Source: Emiliania huxleyi CCMP1516
Lineage: Eukaryota > Haptophyta > Isochrysidales > Noelaerhabdaceae
Assembly (NCBI RefSeq): GCF_000372725.1
Contig: NW_005201984.1
Coordinates: 98,829 to 162,828 of the forward strand
Direction of reading: 5' to 3'
Length of the DNA: 64,000 nt
Shown here: positions 10,301-21,064 of the stretch, in pieces
How the letters are laid out: each line of letters opens with the position of its first letter
How positions within the stretch are numbered: the stretch's first letter is position 1
The notes under the pieces: model-generated
Told to the model about the DNA's origin: nothing
What the model saw: the letters and a program-made list of their open reading frames with translations, nothing else
Databases searched by the model: none
Translations under genes and position numbers: made by a program

Positions 10301-11912
10301 GAGTTTCGCGCGCTCGTGCACCGGACGCACGCCGACGGCAGCCTCGCCCTCGATGAGGAGGGCAAGCCCGAGTTTCTGCAGACGCAGTTCGATAAGGTGT
10401 GGCCGTACTTGCGCGTGCTCGCGCGCTCGTCGCCCGCCGACAAGCTCACGCTCGCGAACGGGCTCAACAAGTCGACGGTGTTCGCCGACGCGCAGCAAGT
10501 GGAGGAGCTGCGCCGGGAGGGAATCGTCGTTTTCCCCGACAGGCAGGTGGTCGCCATGACGGGCGACGGCACCAACGACGCGCCGGCGCTAAAGCGCGCC
10601 GACGTCGGCTTCGCCATGGGGGTTGCCGGAACGCAGATAGCAAAGGACGCGTGCGATATCGTCCTGCTGGACGACAATTTTGCCTCGATTGTAGTCGCCG
10701 CAAAGTGGGGCCGCAACGTCTACGCGAGCATCTCCAAATTTCTTCAGTTCCAGCTGACGGTCAACATTGTCGCCGTCTCGCTCGCGATCATCGGCTCCAT
10801 CGTCTTTCAGGAGTCGCCCATCGCGGCGGTGCAGATGCTCTGGGTGCCGATGCTCTGGGCGGAGCAACTCCTCGCGTGGCAGGGTAGGCACGGGCGTGTC
10901 GCGGTTGCTCTAGGTGAACCTCATCATGGACTCGCTCGCCTCGCTCGCCCTGTCGACCGAGCCGCCCTCGGAGGAGCTGCTCGCGCGCCCGCCCGTCAAC
11001 CGGTCCACCTCGATCGTGACACGGCAGATGTGGATCAACATGCTCGGCCAGGCGCACCAGCTCGGGACATCTCGGCTGCATGGCTCGGCTACTCGGCTCG
11101 GCTAGAAAGTTCGGGCTGCATCCGCGCTTGCAGGCCGCCTACCAGCTGGGCGTGACCCTCTTCGTCCTCTTCCACGGCGCCGACCACCGACGGACCTCAC
11201 AGCTGTGAAGAGCCGCTGCTCACGCCGTTGGCTTGCGGGGTAGGCGCCGAGCACTTTCACGTCCTCGACGGGCACGACGTCGACGACTCGAAGCCGTCGG
11301 TGCACTACACCATCCTGTTCAACGCCTTTGTGCTGATGACGCTCTGCAACGAGGTCAACTGCCGCAAGCTTGAAGGCGAGTTCAACGTGTTTGCGGGCGT
11401 CTGCTCGAACGCGTGGTTCGTCGGCGTCCTCCTCGGCACGCTCGTGCTACAGGTGCTCGTGCAAGAGAGAGAGCCGAGACACTCTATGGTCCTACTACCC
11501 TATCTCCTCCATACCTCTCGCCACACTCTCCCTGCAGGTGCTTGCTGTCCAATTCGGTGGCCGCGCGCTCCGCTGCGCGGAGGGAGGGCTCACCACGCAC
11601 CAGTGGCTCTTTTGCGTCGGTGCCGGCCTCTTCTCGCTGGTGTGGCAGCAGGCGCTGAACTGCTACTCGCTTCTTTCGCGCCGAGTGGACGCGCGGCGCA
11701 AGCGGATTAAGAAGAAACCGGCGCACGGCGGCGCGGTCAAGTTCATGTCGCGTACCGGCAACGGCTTTCAGGAGTTTCGACGGAGTAACCCCTACCTGGG
11801 CAAGAGCCTCAGCACGCTCAGATTTTCTCCAAGCTCGAAGACCGCGCCAGACTTAATAAGCGCAGTCGCGGGCACAGGGCCGGTAGCAGTGTCGCGGCCC
11901 TCTTCTTACTGA
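7358..11912 (+). CDS. P2B-type (plasma-membrane type) Ca2+-transporting ATPase, 13 exons
   Basis: Exons: 7358-7624, 7704-8552, 8662-8741, 8981-9155, 9273-9317, 9393-9501, 9573-9998, 10075-10157, 10232-10843, 10914-11051, 11134-11176, 11244-11452 and 11538-11912, giving 1136 residues in frame. It pumps Ca2+ out of the cytosol using ATP. Visible motifs: SLTGEPDP (actuator), VPEGLPLAV (M4), CSDKTGTLT with the phosphorylated Asp398 split by an intron, KGASE (nucleotide site), [16 protein letters not shown] (hinge) and [12 protein letters not shown] (M6 Asn/Asp Ca2+ ligands). FGANAFREK then [13 protein letters not shown] matches the PMCA N-terminus. The C-terminus has a basic segment ([13 protein letters not shown]) that might bind a regulator. 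Eight of 12 introns have GC donors and about ten show direct repeats at the two junctions. A start at 7229 is in frame but less likely. Membrane location (plasma membrane or vacuole) is not decided by sequence. Confidence 0.93.
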
Positions 11913-12522
11913 GTTGGCAGGCTCTTCCCGCGCCTAAGCGGTCTTGCTGTCGCGCGTGGCGGCCTGGCGCCGGCCGCCGCCGCCGGGGGGATGCGGGGGA
12001 TGGCGCAGGGCATGCGCGTGTGTGGTCGCGTGAGGAGCGCAGGCCTGCGCGGTGCGCTCTCTGACACTCTCGCGACCCGGGTCTCACGGGTCACGCGAAG
12101 TCACACGGCGCCGCGCGCAGCTGCGCGCCGCGCGCTCTGAATATACAAAGCGCTCTGAATATACAAACAACAAAGCGCTCCGGACCGATCCATTGCTACC
12201 GCGTTAAGAAAAGAAGTTCTGGTCCCACAAACGCAACACACACACATGACGTGTGTAAATAGCATAAAGAAGCCCCACATGGTGTGTATATGAGGAGACA
12301 GGCCCATCCACCTCGCGTGGCGTCTCAGCTCTCGCGGCGGCTTGCATCCTCCTGGTCGCTGGCCGCAGCCCACGGTATTTTGGCGAATGCGCGCCATGAC
12401 GGGGGGGCTCGGACGGGCCCACTCGTTCCGCCAGAGAGCCTTGCGGTCGGTGCGGAGGTGCCCGGCGGCAGCGCAAAGCCGAGGGACTGGAGGCGCCGCC
12501 GCAGTGGTCTCGGCGCGGGAGC
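11913..12522. other. Intergenic, convergent 3' ends
   Basis: Separates the 3' ends of the Ca2+ ATPase and the next minus-strand gene. It holds a short tandem duplication near 12130-12185 (unit AAGCGCTCTGAATATACAA) and no recognisable gene. Confidence 0.6.
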
Positions 12523-15296
12523 TCACGGCGTGGAAGTCGGCTTGTGCGGGAACTCGTGTGAGCTCGGCGGCACCTACGCGCACCTCCCCTCACGCATCCC
12601 GGACGTCTTCCGAGCACGCCTCGGCGGGTGCGGCCCGGCGGCGCCAGCAGCTGGGTCGGGTTGATTGCGACCGGCAGCAGGATGTACGGGAAGGCGAAGT
12701 TGAGGGCAGCGAGCAAGAAGACGTACACCCCGTCCGAAGCGGCGAGCTGCTCGAGGGCACCAGCCGCCTACGCGGAGGCTCTGAGAGGGTCCCGAGAAGG
12801 GTCCAAGAAGCAGCTGCTCGAGGAGACCCGCCGCCTTGAAGTCAGTCACCTCCTCTCGGCCCAACGCCTTCAAGGCCTCGGCCTGCGGAGGGGGGGGGGG
12901 GGGTGGACCGGGGTTGACCGCGCGCTACGTGCGCTCCTCGGCGTCAGCGGAGGGGCGACGCGGCCCGCTCTGCGCTGGGTGGCGGCAGCTGGGTGGCGGC
13001 AAGACACGCATTCGCGGCCATGGCGGCCTCCTCGGAAGGGTACAGCCAGCTGCGCAGTGTCCGCCTCTATCGGGCTCGGCCTTGGCGCGCGGGAGCATCT
13101 CAAAGGCGACGACGAGCAGCGCCGCGCCGACCGCCGTCCGCCGTCCCACGGCGGAGGAGAGCTCGCGGCAGACAGATGGCGTCACGTCCTGCGGAGGGGA
13201 AGGGGGCGGGCGTCGCAAGGCGAGAGGGGGAGCGAGACGGTCCTGCCAGCTTGCGGCGACGGCGTCGCGGCGTTGTGTGTGGGTTGGGCATCCTCCGGCG
13301 CGTCTCTCGGCCGTGCGCGGAGCGAACGGCGGGGTCTCTGCGCCCCTCTGTCGGGAGGAGACCGCCTGCCAGTAGCCGCGGAGGTAGCCGCGGCCGGCGC
13401 CGTAGACGAAGCCGAGCGCGGCGGCGGAAGCGACGTGCATCAGCGGAGCGACGCGCTCGAGCAACGTGCCTGCGCGCGGGGCGGCGGTGGACGTGTCGCG
13501 GCCGAGCCGTCACGCGCGCGCGTCGCGCCCCTGCTGCGCGCCTCGCAGCCCGAGCGGCTCGTCGAGCGGCGTGCGGATCGTCGACTGCATCGCGCCCGCC
13601 TGCAGGATCTGGCGCGCCGACTGCACAGCGGCGAGCTGCTCGCGCTGCTCCCGCCGCGCAACCTCCACCTCGGTCTCGCCGCGCAGGACTCCGGTCGCCT
13701 GCTCGCGGGGGGGAGGTGTCTGTCAAAGAGGCGCCGCGCGAGGCTCGGCCTCTCGCACCCGCCGCGCGTCTCGCCTGCCACAGGTTCTTGCGGCCCGAGC
13801 CCGCCCCTGCGGCGCGCACCTCCCGCCCCAGCCGCGCCTCGAGCTCGGTCGCAGTGGAGAGGAGAGCCTGCGCGCGGCTGGGCGGCACCTCGGCGGCACC
13901 TCGGCGGCGGGCGGCGGCGAAGGGGCGCAGCGCGAGTCCCTCTTCGCCCTCCCGGATCTCCCGGGCGGCGGGAGAGCCCACCCAAGCGTGCTCCGCTCAA
14001 GCGTGCCTCTCCCATGGAGTGCCTCTCCGGGCCGGCGGTGGCAAGGGAGGGGTGTGGCGAGGGAGAGGTCTCTCGGGCCGCGTCTCGTGCATCTCAACCG
14101 CATCTCGAGCCGCATCTCGGCGGCGTCTCGGGCCGCGCCTCACGCTGCTCTCCGAACCGGTCGAGCAGCCTCGCCGCCAGCTCGGTCGTCACGAGGTTTG
14201 CGAGGTTCGACAGGGAGACGCCCTCCGCGAGGCCCGCCGCGTTGCCGACGCCGCCTCCGGCGAGCATCTCGGCGGGGTGGCTCATCCACAAGTGGGCGAC
14301 GCCCTCCGCGCCGTAGGTGGTGTACAGCTGCGGCGGCCCGGCCGGCATCATCCACAAGAAGTCGCCTGTCGGCACGTTCCGCGAAGGTTCAGCGATGGGT
14401 CGCTGCGCGTGGCGCGTGCGGCGTCCTGCAGGGCAGGTCGCCGATCGGAAGGCCCTGGCTGCGCAGCTCGGGATCGGCAGCCACCTTGGACACGGGCAAC
14501 GCGCGGGTCAGCGCGTCGCAACCACCCTCTCTCGGCCCCTCTCGGGGTCGTCTCCGATTCGCGTCTCGGTCGTGTCTCGTACCTTTGACGCGATGACGCA
14601 CGCGTTGGTCAGCGTCTCGTCGTGCTGCTCCCGCGGCAAAGTCTTGTAGATGGCGACGATCTCGCGGATGCGGGCCAGCGCGCCTGCGGTCACGCAGTCA
14701 TGCTCCCGGGGTGGGAGGCCGCAGATGCGAGGCCGCCGGCGAAGGAGGCGCGCCCGTCTCTGCGATGGCGCGCACAAACGGCGCAGAGTGCTCGGCAGGC
14801 GCGGCGAGGATGCAGAGCGCGGTGGTGGCCTTGATGTCGTCGTTGAGCGCGGTCGTGCAGAGGAACTTCATGTCGCTCGTCGTCGCAAACTTGGCCGCCA
14901 CCGAGTCGAAGAGCATCGCGACCGTACCCGCGACCCACGGCCACGCGAGGCAGAAGAACTGCTTGGGCGTCGGCCACGCATTCGGGTCGGGGTTGGGGTC
15001 GATGTTTGAGCTATCCACCAGCGCCTTGATCTTGCCCTCCTCCGCCATGTACCAGCCGCCCGCCCACACGCCGCAGGCCACCAGAGGAGCGATGACGTCC
15101 CTCCGTGGCAGCGCCTGCCGGGCGAGAGAGTGCCGGGCAAGAGAGGTTCAGCCGAGGGGAGCAGCGCAAGGGCGGGACGCGGCGGCGGCACCTCTTCGTA
15201 GCCGTCTGTCCGACCGCCGCTCTGCCAGCGGCGCCCGCCGCGCGTCAGCGTGAGCCGACGCGCGCTGTGTCGAGCTGCCGCTCGCCACCGATGCAT
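12523..15296 (-). CDS. Unknown multi-pass membrane protein, 12 exons
   Basis: Exons (descending): 15296-15192, 15114-14754, 14683-14583, 14484-14442, 14365-14139, 13698-13542, 13469-13366, 13161-13097, 13049-13028, 12882-12835, 12767-12645 and 12573-12523, summing to 468 residues in frame. The protein starts with a basic N-terminus (MHRWRAAARHSARRL), has a hydrophobic segment (CLAWPWVAGTVAMLF), an armadillo-like helical stretch (DDIKATTALCILAAPAEHSA), more hydrophobic segments (HVASAAALGFVYGAG; VGAALLVVAF) and a final one (VYVFLLAALNFAFPYILL). I do not recognise the family. Nine of 11 introns have GC donors. At intron 12768-12834 about 24 bases at the 5' junction are repeated at the 3' junction. 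The 22-nt exon 13028-13049 and the 440-bp intron 13699-14138 are the least certain parts. Confidence 0.65.
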
Positions 15297-15364
15297 TTGT
15301 GGTGGGTGCGCAAGGCGCTTGTTTTTTTTTCGTCACGAAGAAGGATAAACCTCCAATATTCGAA

Positions 15365-18253
15365 CTACTCGATGGGCGACGGGACGGCCCGAGGCAGCCG
15401 CAGCAGCAGATCGACGTTATCCGCGACGACAGTCGGCCGCCGCTCGTGGAGCACGCGCCACCGCCACGCCACGGGGTCCCAGCCGGACGCCCACATGGCC
15501 CTCGCCGTCCCGGCCGCCAGAAAGTCAACCATCCATGCGTGGAAGGGCGCGTCGGCCGCGATGCGCCAAGGCGATGCGCCGCGCTTGAGGAGGGCGCCGC
15601 CCGCCTCGCACACCGCGTCCACCAGCCGCTGCGGCTCGAGGAACTGGCCCTGCGCGCGCAAGTGCTCGTGGTAGGCGCCCATCACGCGCGCCTACTCCGC
15701 GCGAGCAGCTGTGAGGGGCGCGCACCCGCGGCGCTCTCGCGGCAAGCCCTCGCAGGCGCGCGTCGGATGGCACGCTGCCCGCGCCGCCCTCGGCGGGCTC
15801 GAGGCGGGTGGCGCCGGCGAAGGTGATCGGCAGGTAGGCGAGCCCGCCTGCGCAGCGGCTGGGCGTGAGACAACCCGCGGGGCCGGCCGGGGCCGGCGGG
15901 CAGAGGCGCCTGGGCAGAGGCGCGCGAGGAGCGAGGTGAGCTGCGCGGGCGCAAAGAGGTCCGCAAAGCCCGAGCCGACGAGGAGGTCGCACGGAGCGAG
16001 GCCGCCCTCGCCGACGCCCACCTGCGCCTCGAGCGCGCGCACGTCGGCGCAGTGGAGCTCGAGCCGCGCGACCAACTCGCCACCGCCGCCGCCGCCGCCG
16101 CCGCCGCCCGAGGCGGCGCTGAGGGCGTCGGCGTGGCCGGGCTCCCTCCGCGCGGCGGCGAGGAGGGCGTCGTCCGTGTCGAAGGCGCAGTAGTGCATCG
16201 CCCCCCAGCCCGCTCGCTCTGCGGCGCGCCGCACCACCGGGAACATGGAGAGCGTCCCCGCGCCGACATCGAAGACTCGCAGCGGCGGAGTGCGCGCGCC
16301 GCCGCCCGCCGCGGCCGCGCCGGCGCGGCACGACGCGAGCCGCGCGGCGAGCGCCTCTTGCAGGGCGGTGAGCACCGCGCCGCTGTACGCCGCCCGGTCC
16401 ACCGGCCGCTTCGCCGTCAGGTACGCGACGCGCTGCTGCGCGTCGTCTGTGCGCGGGGACGTGCAGCCGAGCGCGGCAAGCAGCGCGCGGTCGGCGGCGC
16501 AGCCCCGGCCGAGGAGGGGCAGGGAGGCGCCGGCGTGTGGCGGAAGCTTCGCGCGGGTGGCCTCAGAGGCGGTGATGACCACGTACGGGGGCGCGGCCGA
16601 GACGGCACCGCAGGAGTGTGGCGTCGCCGCGTCCATCGCCTCGCCCGCCCCCTCGCCAATCGCCTCGTCCGCTCGGCGGAACGCGACGTTGTGCGCCGCC
16701 GCGCTGAGGCCGCAGCAGCGCGCCAACGCCTCGCCGGCCTCCTCGCGCGGCAACGCTGTCCAAGCGACCAGCGGCGTCGGCATCGCCGCGACGAGGGCCG
16801 CGAGCGGGCTGCGGTGGACGATGCCGGTCGGCGAGCCCGCGCCCGCCTCCTCAACCGCCGCCCGCCCCGAGGCGGCATCCGGCGAGGCGTCTGGCGCGGC
16901 CGCAAGCAGCGAGTCCAAGTCGAGAGCGATGGCGGCCGGTCTGGGCGCCCCCGTCGAGGTCGGCGGCAAGGCGCGGCGGAAGGAGACCCACGCCACGTCG
17001 CTCTCCCGGACGACTACCTCGAGGGCGGCCGTGCCGCTGCGGGGAGGGAGTGCGGCGGCGACGCGGCTCCACAGGCCTCGCGCGACTCGCTCGCAGGTCG
17101 TGTTCTCGCCCTCAAACTCGGCCAGCTCGTCGAGGTTGCGCTGGTGGTACGCGGCCAGTGCGCGGCGCAGCAGCAGCTCGGGCGCCTCCGCCGGCAGCGG
17201 CGACGAGCCATGCGGCGGCGCGGAGAACGGGCCGCCGGCCGCCGCCTCGGAGCCGCCGCACGAGTAGCGCGCGTCGACGACGTACGTGCAGCCGTGGAGG
17301 GCCTGCGCCGGCCCAAACGCCTCCCCCCGGAAGGAGTGCGCGATCATGCAGCGGCCGCGTCGGACGACGGTCCCTTCTCCTCGGGAGGGCGCCGCGCCTG
17401 TGCCGCCGCCGCAGTTGTCGCCGCCGCAGCTGTCGCCGTCTGCAGGCGCGAGGGGTCGAGAGTACTCTGCCGCCGCCTCGTCGTGCTCTCGGACGAGCAC
17501 CTTGAGGCCGGCCAGCCGGTGCTCCGGCGGCAGCCCCTCCGCGACCGCCTCCCAAATCACGCGCGCGATCGCGCCCGCCGTCGGCGGCGGCTTGCCTGCG
17601 CCAAAGAGGTGCGGCAGCTGCTCGTCGAGGTGCGTCTGGTGGAGGTGCGCCACCGCCCGCTGGAGCAGCTCCTCGGCGAGGCAGATGTCGAAGAGGAAGG
17701 TGGCGCGCGGGTCGAGCTCGCGCCCCGAGAAGAGCGCGTCCACCACAAACGTCGACCCCTCCACACCGCCGGCTAGGGTGCGCGCCGCCATGAAGCGGGC
17801 CCGCACGCAGACTGAGTACAGGCCACCGTCCGACGCACCGAGCGAGCGCTCGTACTCGACGCGCGCCACGTCGCTCTCGCGCACCACGATCTGCAAGGAG
17901 GCGAGCGCCGGCGGACGCGGCAGAGCGGCCGCGACCCGCTCCCAGACGGCGCGCGCGACCCGCTCGCAGGTGGTGTTGTCGCCCGCAAACTCGGCGAGGT
18001 CGTCGAGGTTACGGCGGTCGTACCGGGCGAGCGCCGCCTTGAGCGCACTCTCCGCGGCGCAGATGTCGACGAGGTAGTTGGCGCCGGCCTGCAGCTGCAC
18101 GCCCCTGCAGACGGCGTCGACGACATACGTGCAGCCGTGGAGGGCCTGCGCGGCGCCAAAGAGCTCGCCCTTGAAGGAGTGCGCGATCTGCGCGCGGCCA
18201 CGCACGGAGACGGAGTAGACTCCGGCGTCCTCGGCGCTGCTCGTGGGCTCCAT
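15365..18253 (-). CDS. Three PTPS/QueD-like domains fused to a SAM methyltransferase-like domain
   Basis: Exons 18253-15910, 15847-15762 and 15691-15365 give 918 residues; both introns (62 and 70 bp) are GC-AG. The N-terminal two thirds hold three tandem 6-pyruvoyl-tetrahydropterin-synthase-like repeats. Repeats 1 and 3 keep AHSF, ALHGCTYVVD and RRNLDDLAEF / QRNLDELAEF with NTTCERVAR; the usual HGH zinc motif is HGC. Repeat 2 has lost these His residues (VEGSTFVVD) and may be structural. After a linker, a class I methyltransferase-like fold follows: VFDVGAGTLSMFPVV (SAM loop), ELHCADVRAL, CDLLVGSGFADLF and LAYLPITFAGATRLEP. PTPS enzymes act in pterin or 7-deazaguanine synthesis; the substrate here is unknown. 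ATG 18253 starts just before domain 1; an in-frame ATG at 18388 falls inside an inverted repeat and is less likely. Confidence 0.75.
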
Positions 18254-18332
18254 ACACACATGCACGTTTGCGGAAGAGGTTGCGCGGCAACATACTTTTT
18301 TATCTCTCCGGTCCCTGTCTTTGTGGCACGCA

Positions 18333-18505
18333 CATTCCCGGAGGAGGACTCTGCTGACAGGGTTTGCGATGAGCAGCGACCCCGACATCTAGTTTTTCAA
18401 TCCCCCGTTGGAAGGGTTCGTCTGGAGCAGGCCGGTTGCGGGTTCGTGATAGAAAACGGGTCACTCCTCATCGCAAACCCTGTCAGCAGTCCTCCTCCGG
18501 GAATG
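18333..18505. repeat. Inverted repeat, about 50-bp arms
   Basis: Arms 18333-18383 and 18458-18505 are reverse complements with a few differences (both contain GACAGGGTTTGCGATGAG on one strand). The spacer is about 75 bp. It lies just upstream of the PTPS fusion gene and could fold into a hairpin, or be a small foldback element. Confidence 0.85.
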
Positions 18506-19971
18506 TAAGTAAGCCACATACACAAAAGACGCGCACGGTCTAAAGACGTCGAACACGTAGCGAAAGAGAGACCGTGAGGCGTGAGACGGCCGTTCCGCGG
18601 GATCCGGGCATTTGAACGAGAGAGAGAGAGAGAGAGAGAGGCTGGGCAGGGCAAGGGACAGCGTCAGGTCGAATGCGAGCGCGGAACATAAGGGGCGAGG
18701 CATGGTTTGTCACGTGACAAATAAGCGGTGAGAGATCAACGAAATGAGCTGAAGCATTCAGGTGGAGGTGGAGGATCGGGGCTGGATCAGTGATGGGGAG
18801 GAAGGTAGGTCGAGTACGAGGTCGAGAGGGATCGTGGTCGAGTACGAGGACTGGGGGGGAAGGGGGTTCAACTTGGTGACGGAGGACTGTGGGCCATCGC
18901 GGGAACGGGTCCGTCCGGAGGGCGAACCCGGCTGATCCGGATGGTCTCCACACCGGTGGGAGGCACCGAGGCGTCGTGGGGACGCTCTTCTGTTCGGTCG
19001 ACGCTCGTTCGTCCACTGAGAACTCAGTGGTTGTCACCACTTTGTATGCTTTTAATATTAACCTTGCGAACTCGTCCCCCCCGGCAGGGCTATGCAACCG
19101 TGACAAGTGTGTGCTGTCTACGCCTGATCCAGGCGTGAAATCTGCCGATGCGTGATCTGTGTGTGGGCCGCTCTGTGAGGGGTCCAGGCATTGTCCGACG
19201 GGTAGGGGGTCTGTGCCCGGGCGGTGTCCGGTGTGGAGTCTCTCTCTGATCCCGCCTGTGGTGTTGGGTGCGAGGTCGTGGAAGCTTCGATCCCAAGGGG
19301 GGGAGCTGATCCCACTCGGTAACCAACTCTCAGGGGCAGTAGGTGGGCGGGCTTCAAGCGCGCTCATCTCGAACGACAAGGCGTCGCTACGCGCGGTCTT
19401 CCGCGGGGGGAGCTTCGTCGACGGGTGCGGGAGCGCAGCGCAGACAGTGCTGCGGCGATGCCTCCGGCTGTTTGCGGCGGGCGGCTTTGCTGCTCGCGGC
19501 GATGGCGAAAAACTCGTCTCGTGGCACACCAAGGGCTTATGCTCTGTCGAGACGTGAGGCGTATGCGCCCAGGAGGGGAGGGCGCATGCGTAACGACGCT
19601 GCTAGAGATGCCTTTCGGGGCCCAGAGATAAACTAAAACTTCTGATGCCATGCGTGACCTAGTAGTGTCCCCAGCTATGGGCGTGTCCACGTTGGAGCCA
19701 GGTGTGGTGTGGACGCGAGAATAGCTCCGCCGTTCATGGAGGCAACCGATGCGAGTCGACTGGTGTGTGTCGTCGTGGTTTCGTATCAATCAAGAATTCT
19801 CTCTCTCTCTCGCATTTGAACGCGACCTTCGGGGGCAAAGACATCGGCTCTATGGCTCAGACTGGACTCCTCTTGGTCCCTTCTGATGCCCTAGGCCACA
19901 CCTAGGCCTTACCTGGGGCTCTAGGGGGCGGGCGGGGTTCCCCGAAACTGGCAGCGGGAACCTTTAAAAAA
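18506..19971. other. Intergenic; one long doubtful minus-strand frame
   Basis: A 330-codon minus-strand frame (19532-18540) is open but its translation is Pro/Ser/Thr/Arg-rich without any domain, so I do not call it a gene. There are GA runs (18620-18640) and CT runs (19799-19812). The segment near 19763-19797 (GTGTCGTCGTGGTTTCGTAT) recurs in inverted orientation at 45473-45503. A short palindromic pair surrounds 19560-19592. Confidence 0.5.
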
Positions 19972-20975
19972 GGATAAATTTCAGATTACCCGGTTTTTGA
20001 GATTCGCCTCGCAGATCACCCGGCGTTTTTCAGATCACCCGGCGTCTGCGAGTTTTTGCCTCGCAGATCACCCAACACGGCGAAATGTCGTTTCCAGATT
20101 ACCCAACACGGCGAAATGTCGTTTCCAGGTTACCCGGTCACGAAATTTCTTTTTCCAGATCACCCGGTTTTGAGCTTCGCCTCGCAGATCACCCGGCGTT
20201 TTCCAGATCACCCGGCGTGAGCGGTTTCAGATCACCCGGTGCGGCAAAATGTCGTTTCCAGATTACCCAACACGGCGAAATGTCGTTTCCAGGTTTCTTA
20301 CCCAACACGGCGAAATGTCGTTTCCAGGTTACACGGAAGGTGAAATTTCTTTTTCCAGATCACCCGGTAGTGGGATGCGCCGGGTAAAATCTGAAACCGT
20401 TTGGGATTCACGACTGCGTCATTCAAGCAAACGAGGCCGGGGATTCCGAGTGGGAGCTCTCCTTGAGCACTTGAGCACCGGATAGGGTCGATTCCGCATG
20501 GTACGGGACCCCTTAGGACCAAGTGCCGCAGGTGCTCGCTCTCTGGACGAGGTGCACGCTCGCGTCCGGGTAAGCTGAAACGAGAAATTTGCGCGCCCCC
20601 GGGTAATCTCAAAGAGAAAAGTTAGCCGCCGGGTAATCTGGACGAGAAATTTGGCCGACCGGGTAATCTGACATGAGAAAAGTTAGCGGCCGGGGAAGCT
20701 GAAACGTGAATTGTGGGAGACTGGGTAAACTGGTTCTCAGTTTTTTGATGAAATTGCTGCTGAGCAGGAAAATATCGTTGCCGGGTAATCTGGACGAGAA
20801 ATTTGGCCGACCGGGTAATCTGACATGACAAATTTTAGCGACCGGGTAAGCTGAAACACGAATTGTGGGAGACTGGGTAAACTGGTTTGACGGAAATCGC
20901 GCTAAGCAGGAAAATATCGTTCGTCGGGTAATCTGCGAGGCGAATCTCAAAAACCGGGTAATCTGAAATTTATCC
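19972..20975. mobile_element. Non-autonomous Mutator-like (MULE-type) DNA transposon with 9-bp target duplication
   Basis: The ends are near-perfect terminal inverted repeats: the first 45 or so bases from 19972 (beginning GGATAAATTTCAGATTACCC) reappear as reverse complement ending at 20975. Outside both ends lies the same 9-mer TTTAAAAAA (19963-19971 and 20976-20984), the target-site duplication length typical of Mutator-like elements. Each half is an array of short subterminal repeats built on AGATYACCCGG and CACGGCGAAATGTCGTTTCC, in opposite orientations in the two halves. The ~180-bp centre is unique. No transposase is encoded, so it would be moved in trans. The RING gene starts about 90 bp to its right. 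The A-rich target leaves the exact duplication length slightly ambiguous. Confidence 0.85.
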
Positions 20976-21064
20976 TTTAAAAAAACACCTCTGTGAGAGT
21001 AGAGTCGGCGCCGAACGATCTCGTAGGAAAGCGGAGTGGGCGCTCCGACACAGTGCAGAGCCGC

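Noticed and set aside
12628-14596. Long plus-strand frames (over 370 codons) opposite the unknown membrane gene
   Set aside because: Low-complexity Arg/Ser/Pro translations; the minus strand gives spliced, in-frame, protein-like exons.
15711-17776. Very long plus-strand frames opposite the PTPS fusion gene
   Set aside because: Antisense shadows: Arg/Ala/Gly-rich without motifs, while the minus strand carries clear domains.
18540-19532. 330-codon minus-strand frame
   Set aside because: No domain, Pro/Ser/Thr/Arg-rich, crosses simple repeats; likely chance in GC-rich DNA.
20085-20831. Open frames inside the MULE-like element, with repeated SFPDYPTRR or ITRSAKFLVQ peptides
   Set aside because: They are translations of the subterminal DNA repeats and mirror each other on both strands; no transposase motif.
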